From Deltaproteobacteria bacterium (lineage in GTDB: Bacteria; Desulfobacterota; Binatia; UBA9968), in contig JAHFAP010000081.1 in the NCBI GenBank assembly GCA_023250495.1, positions 1 through 11,944 on the forward strand: 11,944 nucleotides of DNA, in the 5' to 3' direction. The translations under genes and the position numbers were made by a program. The notes under the pieces are model-generated. The model was given only the letters and a program-made list of their open reading frames with translations. It ran no database searches and was not told where the DNA came from. Shown piece after piece: positions 1 through 6,432 of the stretch. Every line of letters starts with the position of its first letter. The stretch's first letter is position 1.

Positions 1-624
1 GATCTCTACCACTATCCCACACTTCTCCAGGGTCCTAAGCATCTCAGAGCGGATGTTCTGCAAATGATCCATCGGAGGCACAGGAAAGTACCCCTCCTTG
101 TACCGAGGCTTGTATCCCAGGTTGGGCTTCTCCCCGTTGCCTGAGTTCCAAAAACCCTCCTCAGAGTCTATGTAGTAAAAACCGTAGTTGTAGCTCTGGT
201 CAAAACGCACGTTGTCAAGGATGTAAAACTCGATCTCTGGACCCCAGTAACTGGTATCCGCCAGTCCCGTGGACTTTAAGTACTTCTCCGCCTTCTGCGC
301 CACGTAACGCGGGTCCCTGCTGTAGGCCTCTCCGGTCACAGGATCCCTCACATTGCAGATCAAGCTAAGCGTGGGAAGCTCGGTGAAAGGATCTAAAAAG
401 GCCGTGTCTGGATCCGGGAACAGAAGCATGTCCGACTCATCGATAGTCTGAAACCCCCGGATACTCGATCCATCGAAGCCAATGCCCTCTTCGAAAAGCT
501 CCTCGGTAAGCTCGTTGGTCGAGATGGAGAAGTGCTGCCACAGCCCCGGCACATCTATAAACTTCAAATCCACAATCTCTACCTTGTTCTTCTTGGCAAA
601 TTCCAATACTTCCTTGGGTGTCAT
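1..624 (-). CDS. glnA: Glutamine synthetase type I, N-terminal 208 residues (cut by window edge)
   Basis: Glutamine synthetase makes glutamine from glutamate, ammonium and ATP in the cytoplasm. Reverse-strand translation starts at ATG 624, preceded by a GAGGAGAAGAGAG ribosome site, and stays open to base 1. Visible landmarks are the beta-grasp N-domain, the latch-loop motif FDGSSIRGF (residues 50-58) and the first catalytic-domain metal motif WGPEIEF with Glu130 and Glu132. DSEEGFWNSG (153-162) and YFPVPPMD (179-186) follow; the DSEEGFWNSG region resembles GSI-beta enzymes, the class often controlled by adenylylation. The frame runs out just before the expected histidine-rich metal/ammonium-site segment, so roughly 260 C-terminal residues, including any adenylylation Tyr, lie outside the window. 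It is the last visible gene of a glnB-amt-glnA operon, 54 bp downstream of amt, which fits co-regulation by nitrogen status. Family call is secure; the subclass is inferred. Confidence 0.97.
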   Translation of the reverse strand, partial: MTPKEVLEFAKKNKVEIVDLKFIDVPGLWQHFSISTNELTEELFEEGIGFDGSSIRGFQTIDESDMLLFPDPDTAFLDPFTELPTLSLICNVRDPVTGEAYSRDPRYVAQKAEKYLKSTGLADTSYWGPEIEFYILDNVRFDQSYNYGFYYIDSEEGFWNSGNGEKPNLGYKPRYKEGYFPVPPMDHLQNIRSEMLRTLEKCGIVVEI

Positions 625-678
625 CTCTCTTCTCCTCGAACTAGCCGAGTCTACAACGACCTTTCTCGACGGCCACAC

Positions 679-2418
679 CTACTCCACGAGCCTCTGTCCC
701 TGATGGATCTGGAAGTCCGGATAGCCGAGTACACCCATCTCGGGACCGTCAAGCCCCTCGATCTCGGTCTCCTGGCTGACGCGAATTGGCGTGATCAGGT
801 TACTCACCTTGAACCATACGTAGGCCATAACAAAGGCGAACACCGCCAGGACCGCACAGTCGATCACCTGCATGACGAACTGCGAGAAGTCGCCATAGAG
901 AAGTCCGCGCACGCCGTCGGCGCCGTAGAGCTTTACCATCTCGTCGCGCACGACGCCGTTCCACCCGGCGCCGTACTCGCCGGTCGCGAAGATGCCCACA
1001 GACAACACGCCCCAGAGACCGTTCGTGCCATGCACGGAGATCGCGCCGGCCGGGTCGTCAACACCGCGAGCTTCGAGGAAGAAAACGCTAAGCACTACAA
1101 GGACACCAGCAACTGCGCCGATTATCGCCGCCCCCATCGGATTGACGAATGCGCTCGGCGCCGTGATCGCGACGAGCCCCGCCAGCATGCCGTTGCACAT
1201 CATCGTCGTATCGGGCTTGAGTCCCTTCGCCCAGAGCGTCAACATGGCGAAGACACAACCCGTGAAACTCGCGAGCATCGTATTCACGACGATGAAGCCG
1301 ATGCGCAGGTCGGTACCGGCCAGAGTCGATCCCGGATTGAAGCCGAACCAACCAAAAGCCAGGATGAACGTCCCGGTCACCGTCATTGCCACATTGTGGC
1401 CCGGTATGGCCTGCGGCCTGCCATGGGAGTCGTACTTGCCGATGCGCGGGCCAAGGGCCATCGCGCCGGCGAGCCCGATGAGGCCGCCCATCCCGTGGAC
1501 AACACCGGAACCCGCGAAGTCGACCGCGCCGTGGCCAAGGCCCCAGTTAACCCCACCCTGCGCCAGCCAGCCGCCACCCCAGAGCCAATTCGCGTATAGA
1601 CAATAGGGCAGCGCCACCCACAGGCCGTACAGGCAGAAGTTCTTCCACGACCAGCGCTCAGCCATGGCGCCGGTTGGGATCGTTGCGGTGGTGTCCATGA
1701 AGACCATCATGAAGAAAAAGAGGACCATCACGGCCACATCATTGACAGCGCTGCCAAGGAAAAAACCCTTGGTGCCGAAGATGCCATAAGTGAAGGCGCC
1801 CGTGAGGGCTCCTGCTGCATCTTTCACCGCGCCGAGGCCCCAACCTTCGCTCAGCACTGATAGGCCGGGTCCGAGCGACGCATACCAGCCAGGAGGCACG
1901 GGCCCGTTCCACCAGTTGCCCCAGCCGATGGCAAACCCGTAGATGAAGAACCCGAGTCCGCCCAACGGGTAAATCAACAGGTTCATCGCCGATGTGTGCG
2001 CGCTGTTCTTAGCGCGGCAGAGCCCGGTCTCGACCAGCATGAACCCAGCCTGCATGAACATGACCAGGAAGCCCGTGACCAGCGCCCAGACGAAGTTGAT
2101 TCCGAAAAGGTTATGCGCCATCCGGTCGTAGACATCTTGAATGGACACTTTTTCCGGGATGTCGCCCTTACCGTCGCCAGCCGGCGTCGCCCATACACCA
2201 GAGTTACCGCCCGTCGGATCGGGCCACAGCGGCGTCTTCGGATCCGGGCTTGTCGTCGTGAAGTACGGCGGCAGCTTCGGGGCGGGAGCCGCTGGAGCAG
2301 GCGCAGGCGCCGCAGCTTGAGGGGCTGCTTCCTCACCAAAAACCGGACGCATCACCAGCATCCAGGCGACGACCATTAAAAAGGACAGAAATAGCCACGC
2401 TATTTTTGCTCTACCCAT
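679..2418 (-). CDS. amt: Ammonium transporter Amt with long N-terminal extension
   Basis: Inner-membrane ammonium channel of the Amt/Mep/Rh family, 579 aa against roughly 400-450 for a compact AmtB. Residues 8-27 are a hydrophobic signal-like segment. Residues 29-95 form a low-complexity Ala/Pro stretch and a Pro/Gly-rich linker, probably periplasmic; the channel core begins near residue 100. Diagnostic sites are Asp300 in DFAGSGVVHGMGG, the first pore His308 in the same motif, the second pore His463 in ISVHGTNGLWG, and FGWFGFNPGS (355-364). About eleven membrane segments can be placed. The start ATG 2418 has a GAGGAGAAGAG ribosome site. The gene lies 28 bp after glnB, the PII protein that typically plugs Amt channels at high nitrogen, and 54 bp before glnA. 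Sampled lines run near 60-75% GC, clearly above the flanking gln genes, which hints at separate origin. Function is secure; the role of the extension is unknown. Confidence 0.96.
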   Translation of the reverse strand: MGRAKIAWLFLSFLMVVAWMLVMRPVFGEEAAPQAAAPAPAPAAPAPKLPPYFTTTSPDPKTPLWPDPTGGNSGVWATPAGDGKGDIPEKVSIQDVYDRMAHNLFGINFVWALVTGFLVMFMQAGFMLVETGLCRAKNSAHTSAMNLLIYPLGGLGFFIYGFAIGWGNWWNGPVPPGWYASLGPGLSVLSEGWGLGAVKDAAGALTGAFTYGIFGTKGFFLGSAVNDVAVMVLFFFMMVFMDTTATIPTGAMAERWSWKNFCLYGLWVALPYCLYANWLWGGGWLAQGGVNWGLGHGAVDFAGSGVVHGMGGLIGLAGAMALGPRIGKYDSHGRPQAIPGHNVAMTVTGTFILAFGWFGFNPGSTLAGTDLRIGFIVVNTMLASFTGCVFAMLTLWAKGLKPDTTMMCNGMLAGLVAITAPSAFVNPMGAAIIGAVAGVLVVLSVFFLEARGVDDPAGAISVHGTNGLWGVLSVGIFATGEYGAGWNGVVRDEMVKLYGADGVRGLLYGDFSQFVMQVIDCAVLAVFAFVMAYVWFKVSNLITPIRVSQETEIEGLDGPEMGVLGYPDFQIHQGQRLVE

Positions 2419-2446
2419 TTTTCTCTTCTCCTCTCGTTAGTCTTAG

Positions 2447-2785
2447 CTAGATAGCATCCGGACCTTTTTCTCCGGTTCGGATGCGGATGACCTCTTCTAC
2501 TGGAACAATGAAAATCTTGCCGTCGCCGATCTTTCCCGTGCGAGCGGTCTTGACGACCGTGTCGACCACTTGTGAAGCCTTGTCATCTGGCACGAGGATT
2601 TGAATTTTTACCTTGGGCAAAAAATCGACCGCGTACTCCGCCCCACGATAGAGCTCGGTATGACCCTTTTGCCTTCCGAAGCCCTTCACTTCGGTAATGG
2701 TCATTCCTTGAATGCCTATCTTCGTGAGAGCTTCCTTGACCTCATCAAGCTTGAAAGGTTTGATGATGGCTTCAATCTGCTTCAT
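2447..2785 (-). CDS. glnB: Nitrogen regulatory protein PII (GlnB/GlnK)
   Basis: Trimeric PII signal protein that senses 2-oxoglutarate and ATP/ADP and controls Amt channels, glutamine synthetase regulation and nitrogen transcription. The 112-aa length equals the Escherichia coli protein. The T-loop LYRGAEY ends in Tyr51, the uridylylation site; GFGRQKGHTE (35-44) leads into it. The B-loop TGKIGDGK spans residues 83-90 and the C-loop contains Arg101 and Arg103 in VIRIRTG. Start ATG 2785 follows an AAGGAG ribosome site about 6 bases upstream. The gene is the first of a three-gene unit (glnB, amt, glnA), preceded by a sigma-54-like promoter. Linkage to amt would suit the name GlnK, but sequence alone does not separate GlnB from GlnK. 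The N-terminus reads MKQIEAIIKPFKLDEV, typical of the family. Confidence 0.97.
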   Translation of the reverse strand: MKQIEAIIKPFKLDEVKEALTKIGIQGMTITEVKGFGRQKGHTELYRGAEYAVDFLPKVKIQILVPDDKASQVVDTVVKTARTGKIGDGKIFIVPVEEVIRIRTGEKGPDAI

Positions 2786-2853
2786 GGCGACTCCTTATAG
2801 ATAATTGGTTGACTCCATCAAATAAACGAACTCTGGCCTCTTCAATGACCGTT

Positions 2854-2869
2854 TGCAAAGCACATGCCG
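2854..2869 (-). promoter_or_regulatory. Candidate sigma-54 (-24/-12) promoter of glnB-amt-glnA
   Basis: Read on the minus strand the site is CGGCATGTGCTTTGCA. Against the consensus TGGCAC-N5-TTGCA it keeps the essential GG and GC doublets at the correct spacing and differs at only two of the eleven defined positions. It would start transcription near 2843, about 58 bases before the glnB start codon. Sigma-54 control of PII/Amt/GlnA genes is common, so context supports the call. No NtrC half-site pair was recognised upstream. Confidence 0.6.
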
Positions 2870-2874
2870 AAGTT

Positions 2875-2891
2875 CTTTGCCGAGGGCAAAG
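2875..2891. repeat. Perfect 7-bp inverted repeat beside the glnB promoter
   Basis: CTTTGCC-GAG-GGCAAAG is an exact dyad with a 3-base centre, five bases upstream of the -24 element on the minus strand. The octamer GCAAAGCA also occurs twice (2855-2862 and 2886-2893), once overlapping the -12 element. A regulator site is possible, although sigma-54 activators normally bind further upstream. There is no T-run, so it is unlikely to be a terminator. Confidence 0.35.
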
Positions 2892-3015
2892 CAAGAATTT
2901 CCGCTTGGAAGTGGCTATCTTTGAAGCTTGGAGGCCGGAATCGCTTTGGATAACTTCAAAAGAAAATGCTTGCCGTTTAAGCAGCTTGCCTAAATCATGA
3001 GCAGGTGCGAACTTC

Positions 3016-4089
3016 CTAAACCAATCTAAAGATCAAGAGGAACATGGTGAACAGCATAAGGACAAGACCCAATGGCACCCCTAGCCGTGCCCACTCCGTG
3101 CTCTTGATGCTTAACGCATGTGCGCAGATGATGTTGGGAATGTTCCCAGGGATGAGCATGCCGCCTGAAATAAGCAGGCCCAGAAGCGCGCTCTTGATCT
3201 GGGCTTCACTCAACGCCGGGCCGATCTCAGCGGCTGCCAGGGTAGCGTTGTCGAGGATGGCTGAGACTATGTTTGCCCAGAAGAGAACCAGGGAAGATAT
3301 GTTGACGAGATAGATGTCGATCACTGGCTTGAACCCGGCGCCAAGGAAAATCAGCGCCATGACAAACACGTAGACCTTGAAGGCGCGCATAAACACTCCG
3401 CCAAGACCTCCCTCATCGGCTTCGCCGAACAGGGGTGCTTCGACATCTTCGGGAAGGCGACGGACCAAAAAGATGCCCGCAACACCGAGCAAAACAACCG
3501 CCGGAAAGATGTAAAGACCGAGGAGATTCATCAAATAGAAGAACGTGGCATGATAGGGCGGACCGCTCAATTTGGACACCGTGATCGTAGAAAGAGGCTC
3601 GCCTAAAGGAGTGAGAGCCGCGCCCAGCCCTATAGCGAAGCAGGCAATAATGGTCAAATTGCTCTCAGCCCGGCGATGCAACCGCAGGACGTTAATAAAC
3701 TCCACCAGAAGGAGGGCGGCGATAATGGCCGAGATCACGCTGGAGAGTAGACCAAGGATCACAATTCCTGAGAAAATGACTGCGGGAAGCGGAACAGTTA
3801 TCAACAAACGGCGCATTCCTCTATCGATGAAAATTCGCAGATAGTGAAACGCCGCGCCTGCGCCAAGCACGGCAAGCGTGATCTCAATCGGCGCGGTCAA
3901 TCCCTGTCGCACGATACCGAGAGTCCAAGCGTCGGAGACAGTGGCGCTCAAAATTCCCATGACAAAAAGGAACGCCTCCAGATTCCCTTCTATCTTCCGG
4001 TTGGCGAAGGGACCTACAAGCACAACCACGAAAATTAGAGATAGGGCGAGGATCAGCATCTTATGGTGTACCCGCAAACTCCGTGCCAT
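3016..4089 (-). CDS. DUF1646-type membrane protein, putative cation/ion transporter
   Basis: A 357-aa inner-membrane protein with about ten hydrophobic segments, resembling the DUF1646 family of predicted cation transporters within the ion transporter superfamily (NhaD/ArsB-like fold). Supporting motifs, in order, are GAALTPLGEPLSTI (157-170), ILDNATLAAAEIGP (278-291) and SGGMLIPGNIPNIICA (308-323). The last two are the charged, broken-helix type motifs expected at an ion pathway. A hydrophilic loop near 211-230 separates two halves. The start at ATG 4089 has only a weak AAGG site; an internal Met11 is possible but has no better site. It lies 69 bp downstream of the Nit1-like gene on the same strand, so co-transcription is likely. 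Substrate cannot be read from the sequence; Na+/H+ exchange or an organic anion are both possible. Family call moderate to good, function inferred. Confidence 0.8.
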   Translation of the reverse strand: MARSLRVHHKMLILALSLIFVVVLVGPFANRKIEGNLEAFLFVMGILSATVSDAWTLGIVRQGLTAPIEITLAVLGAGAAFHYLRIFIDRGMRRLLITVPLPAVIFSGIVILGLLSSVISAIIAALLLVEFINVLRLHRRAESNLTIIACFAIGLGAALTPLGEPLSTITVSKLSGPPYHATFFYLMNLLGLYIFPAVVLLGVAGIFLVRRLPEDVEAPLFGEADEGGLGGVFMRAFKVYVFVMALIFLGAGFKPVIDIYLVNISSLVLFWANIVSAILDNATLAAAEIGPALSEAQIKSALLGLLISGGMLIPGNIPNIICAHALSIKSTEWARLGVPLGLVLMLFTMFLLIFRLV

Positions 4090-4099
4090 GTGCCTTCGC

Positions 4100-4114
4100 T
4101 GTTGCGCCGCAACA
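4100..4114 (-). repeat. Short GC hairpin in the leader of the DUF1646 gene
   Basis: TGTTGC-GCC-GCAACA is a perfect 6-bp stem with a 3-base loop, ending 10 bases before the start codon at 4089 in the 69-bp gap after the Nit1-like gene. No T-run follows, so it does not look like a terminator. It might modulate ribosome access or RNA stability; this is inference only. Confidence 0.35.
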
Positions 4115-4158
4115 GAGGCGGTCGCAAATCAGCTACCGGCCAGTAGGTACGCGGACTT

Positions 4159-4965
4159 TCAAGACAGCTTGCGGTGAGACAGGGATGGAAGTTCCGCTCG
4201 CACTTTGGCGAGATAGGCGAGGTCAATTTCAGCCATGATGACCGCCGACATGTCGGGCGCTCGGGCGAGAATCCTTCCCCAAGGATCTACGATCATCGAA
4301 TTTCCATAGGTCGTAAAGCTCTTTGGGTTTTTGCCAATCTGATCCGCAGCGATCATGTAAACCTGATTCTCTATGGCGCGCGCACGCAACAGAGGCTCCC
4401 AGTGGGCTTCCCCGGTCAATGCGGTAAAGGCTGACGGCACAAAGATCACCTGAGCTCCCTTGCTGACCAAAGCACGATACAGCTCTGGAAAGCGCAGATC
4501 GTAGCAGACCGTTAGCCCCATCCGGCCAAATTCGCTCTCGGCCACAACCACTTCCTCCCCAGGTTGGCGCGTCTCTGATTCCAACGTCGAGACGCCCCTC
4601 TCGAGGTGAACATCAAAGAGATGAATCTTGCGATAGCGCGCGAGCAGGTTGCCGTCGGGACCGAAGAAAAGACTCGTATTATAGCATTTCTTAGCTTCGG
4701 GGATCTCTTCGAGAAATGACCCCGCCAGGAGATAGATGCGCAACTCGCGGGCCAGCCGGGCCATGAGATCAGCGGTGCGGCCAGAGATAGGTTCGGCATT
4801 CTTTTTCTCTTCCGCCTTGTCCCCGCGCCAGTTAAATACCTCGGGCAAGGCGACGACCTTTGCGCCTCTCGAGGCGGCCTCCCCGATCTTGGCCTGGGCC
4901 TCCCGCAGATTCGCCTCCTTATCTTCGGAGGCGAGCATCTGGATGGCGGCAGCGAGAAACTTCAT
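4159..4965 (-). CDS. Carbon-nitrogen hydrolase, Nit1-type (deaminated glutathione amidase-like)
   Basis: Cytoplasmic amidase of the nitrilase superfamily, 268 aa, the usual length. The catalytic triad is visible: Glu42 in LPEVFNW, Lys113 in RYRKIHLFD and Cys154 in VCYDLRFPELYR. Further family blocks are AHWEPLLRARAIENQVYMIAADQ (near 187-209) and YGNSMIVDPWGR (220-231), and the C-terminus ends HRKLS. These blocks resemble human NIT1 and bacterial YbeM, which hydrolyse deaminated glutathione formed by stray transaminase action; omega-amidase (Nit2) activity is the main alternative. Start ATG 4965 has only a weak ribosome site (GAGTGG). The gene sits between the stress-protein gene and the DUF1646 transporter, all on the minus strand. 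A repeat-rich 123-bp gap separates it from the former. Superfamily secure; exact substrate inferred. Confidence 0.9.
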   Translation of the reverse strand: MKFLAAAIQMLASEDKEANLREAQAKIGEAASRGAKVVALPEVFNWRGDKAEEKKNAEPISGRTADLMARLARELRIYLLAGSFLEEIPEAKKCYNTSLFFGPDGNLLARYRKIHLFDVHLERGVSTLESETRQPGEEVVVAESEFGRMGLTVCYDLRFPELYRALVSKGAQVIFVPSAFTALTGEAHWEPLLRARAIENQVYMIAADQIGKNPKSFTTYGNSMIVDPWGRILARAPDMSAVIMAEIDLAYLAKVRAELPSLSHRKLS

Positions 4966-4980
4966 TGGGTTACCACTCGC

Positions 4981-5082
4981 AAGGTTTAAGGGACAAAGAA
5001 TTCAAGGGATCAAGGGCTGACAGAGGTCAGGGTTTCATAAGCGAGCGACCCTTTAACCCTTAAACCCTTTCAACCCTTAAAC
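4981..5082 (-). repeat. Telomere-like GGG/TTTAA repeat tract with G-quadruplex and hairpin potential
   Basis: On the minus strand 5076-5049 holds four GGG runs separated by TTGAAA, TTTAA and TTAAA, meeting the G3-N1-7 quadruplex rule. The complementary arm begins at 4983: GGTTTAAGGG (4983-4992) is an exact 10-base inverted match to CCCTTAAACC (5057-5066), and CAAGGG recurs at 5003-5008 and 5011-5016. A small CTGAC-AGAG-GTCAG hairpin (5017-5030) lies between the arms. The tract fills the gap between the stress-protein and Nit1-like genes and would be transcribed as G-rich RNA. It could act as an intercistronic RNA structure or be a dispersed intergenic repeat. Confidence 0.6.
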
Positions 5083-5088
5083 TTTTTT

Positions 5089-5925
5089 CTAACGATTTAA
5101 GAAGACCGGGCACGGACTTTTCCTGAGCACATACTCCGTGGTGCTCCCCAAAACCATCTCTATGATCCGGCGATGCCCGTACGCTCCGATGAACAGCAGA
5201 TCGTAGCTGAAATTGACCAAGCAATCCACAATCTTTTGTTCAGGGTAACCTCGAGCCAGCTCGTAGCGCGCCTCAATTCCATAAGACCCCAAGTATGAGC
5301 GAGCCCCTTGGAGGACTTTTTCTCCCATCTTTTCCTCCTTCGGGACATAAAGGACAGTGAGGGGTAGCCGAAGCTGAGTGCAAAACTCTGCTGCGGATTC
5401 CATCGCGGAGCTGGCCCTCTGGCTTCCGTCGTAGGCGAGCAGGGGATGCTCTATCTCCTTGAAGCTTCTCGTCGAGACGAAGACCGGCCGGGGAGACCTC
5501 CGGGTTACGCTCTCGGCTGTCCCGCCCAGTAGGCCGGTGGAAAACTCCTCATTGATCCCCCGGTGACCCAGCACCACTAAGTCCGCAACCTTGGCACGTT
5601 CACAGATCTCACTGGGGATAATTCCCATGTCCAAGAAAGTTTCGTGCCGAATTCCCTTCTGCGTGCAGCGCTGACTAAACTCATTGAGGATAGCCTTTCC
5701 TCTTTCCTCCAGCACCTCGCGCATTTTGGTCGAAAAATCCAAATAGGGTTCAAATCCCAGGGAGCCGGAGATATCGTGAAAGAAGGTCCCCTCTATGGAG
5801 ACCGTGTCGATGACATGCTGACCGAAAAGAGTCCCGCTGAACTTCTCCGTCATCCACAGCCCGTATTCCAGAGCCGCCTTGGAATGGTCCGAACCATCGA
5901 GAGGAACCAGGATATTTTTGATCAT
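5089..5925 (-). CDS. Universal stress protein with two UspA domains
   Basis: Cytoplasmic UspA-superfamily protein, 278 aa, made of two tandem domains (about 1-152 and 158-278). Each domain opens with a strand ending in an acidic site: ILVPLDGS with Asp10, and LLAYDGS with Asp166. The second domain carries a canonical ATP motif, G247-AY-G250-N9-G260-S261. The first has GHRG (120-123) followed by ten rather than nine residues before GGT (134-136), so nucleotide binding there is less certain. I chose ATG 5925 because AGGAGGGAG lies just upstream; an ORF extension to 5982 would place the ribosome site inside the coding sequence. The gene heads a minus-strand group with the Nit1-like and DUF1646 genes, though the repeat tract may uncouple them. 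The client or signal is unknown. Confidence 0.93.
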   Translation of the reverse strand: MIKNILVPLDGSDHSKAALEYGLWMTEKFSGTLFGQHVIDTVSIEGTFFHDISGSLGFEPYLDFSTKMREVLEERGKAILNEFSQRCTQKGIRHETFLDMGIIPSEICERAKVADLVVLGHRGINEEFSTGLLGGTAESVTRRSPRPVFVSTRSFKEIEHPLLAYDGSQRASSAMESAAEFCTQLRLPLTVLYVPKEEKMGEKVLQGARSYLGSYGIEARYELARGYPEQKIVDCLVNFSYDLLFIGAYGHRRIIEMVLGSTTEYVLRKSPCPVFLNR

Positions 5926-6036
5926 ATCTCCCTCCTGATACTTCCCTGCGAACGGTGCCTTCGTCGCCCGGCCTAAGGCCAACGGACGCCGCGGTCGGAG
6001 AACATCCTAAGCGTCCTTCTCTTTCGAGGACAACAT

Positions 6037-6050
6037 ACCAAGGCCTTGGT
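6037..6050. promoter_or_regulatory. Perfect 14-bp palindrome between divergent genes (possible operator)
   Basis: ACCAAGGCCTTGGT is exactly self-complementary and lies between the stress-protein gene (minus) and the 81-aa gene (plus). On the minus strand it sits between weak hexamers TTGCAA and TATGTT spaced 16 bases apart, so it could be an operator within the spacer of the stress-protein promoter. Five T follow on the plus strand, but no gene ends there, so a terminator is unlikely. Confidence 0.35.
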
Positions 6051-6084
6051 TTTTTGCAAGCCAGGGTTTTTCCTGCTTCGGGGG

Positions 6085-6113
6085 TTTACAGAAGAGAGCC
6101 AATGGGCGATAAT
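6085..6113 (+). promoter_or_regulatory. Sigma-70-type promoter of the 81-aa gene
   Basis: TTTACA (6085-6090) and GATAAT (6108-6113) each match five of six consensus positions and are separated by exactly 17 bases. Transcription would begin near 6120, giving a leader of about 16 bases before ATG 6136. This argues against the longer reading frame that starts at 6046, which lies upstream of the promoter. Confidence 0.6.
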
Positions 6114-6135
6114 AGTTCTTGAGAGCGAGGTCAAC

Positions 6136-6381
6136 ATGGCAGCGCCGGGAAAGAATAAAAGCGAATCCCTACTTCAAGAGTTGATCGCTGTCGCCGGGCG
6201 GATGAACATAGAGGTCCGAACAGAAAAGTTGCTTAGGGAAGTCGGCTATCATGCCCGCAGCGGCCGGTGCCGGCTGAAAGAACAGGATCTCATTATCATC
6301 GATCGGGATTCCCCTCTGGCGGACCAGGTAGAATTCCTGGCCACCGAGCTTGAGGAAACAGGATCGCAGAAGGCTTTCTAA
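6136..6381 (+). CDS. Small hypothetical protein, 81 aa
   Basis: I do not recognise a family with confidence. The start at ATG 6136 is chosen because CGAGGT lies 5 bases upstream and a strong promoter ends at 6113. The protein is charged and soluble-looking, with no signal peptide or membrane segment. Residues 8-35 look helical with heptad-like Leu/Ile spacing. A central block, GYHARSGRCRLKEQDLIIIDRDSPLADQ (about 37-64), reads like two short strands around a basic turn, followed by a C-terminal helix. It has one Cys and three Met. The frame is open, coding-like and compositionally similar to its neighbours. It is divergent from the stress-protein gene and convergent with the DtxR-family gene, so it is probably monocistronic. 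No function is proposed. Confidence 0.75.
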   Translation: MAAPGKNKSESLLQELIAVAGRMNIEVRTEKLLREVGYHARSGRCRLKEQDLIIIDRDSPLADQVEFLATELEETGSQKAF

Positions 6382-6432
6382 GCATCCTGCCTTTGCTGGA
6401 CAGGGGACAAAGTGTCAACTGGGGAAAAGCCT

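Noticed and set aside
532..1599. Long plus-strand frame (355 aa) opposite amt and glnA
   Set aside because: It is antisense to the clear amt gene, is rich in Arg/His/Asp with no recognisable motifs, and is the usual by-product of a GC-rich coding strand.
992..1606. 204-aa plus-strand frame opposite amt
   Set aside because: Same explanation: a shadow of amt, with no ribosome site or family resemblance.
2919..2960. TTTGAAG ... CTTCAAA inverted repeat (27-base spacer) downstream of the DUF1646 gene, considered as a terminator
   Set aside because: The spacer is long, arms are only 7 bases and no T-run follows on the minus strand.
2809..3000. 63-aa plus-strand frame upstream of glnB
   Set aside because: No ribosome site, no family features, and it overlaps the probable glnB promoter region.
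4981..5082. CRISPR array
   Set aside because: Repeats are too short and irregular, with no unique spacers and no cas genes nearby.
5926..5982. Extended start for the universal stress protein
   Set aside because: The AGGAGGGAG ribosome site falls just before ATG 5925, and UspA proteins begin at the MIKNILVPLDGS strand.
6046..6135. Longer N-terminus (30 extra residues) for the 81-aa gene
   Set aside because: The extension lies upstream of or inside the -35/-10 promoter, and a good ribosome site precedes ATG 6136.
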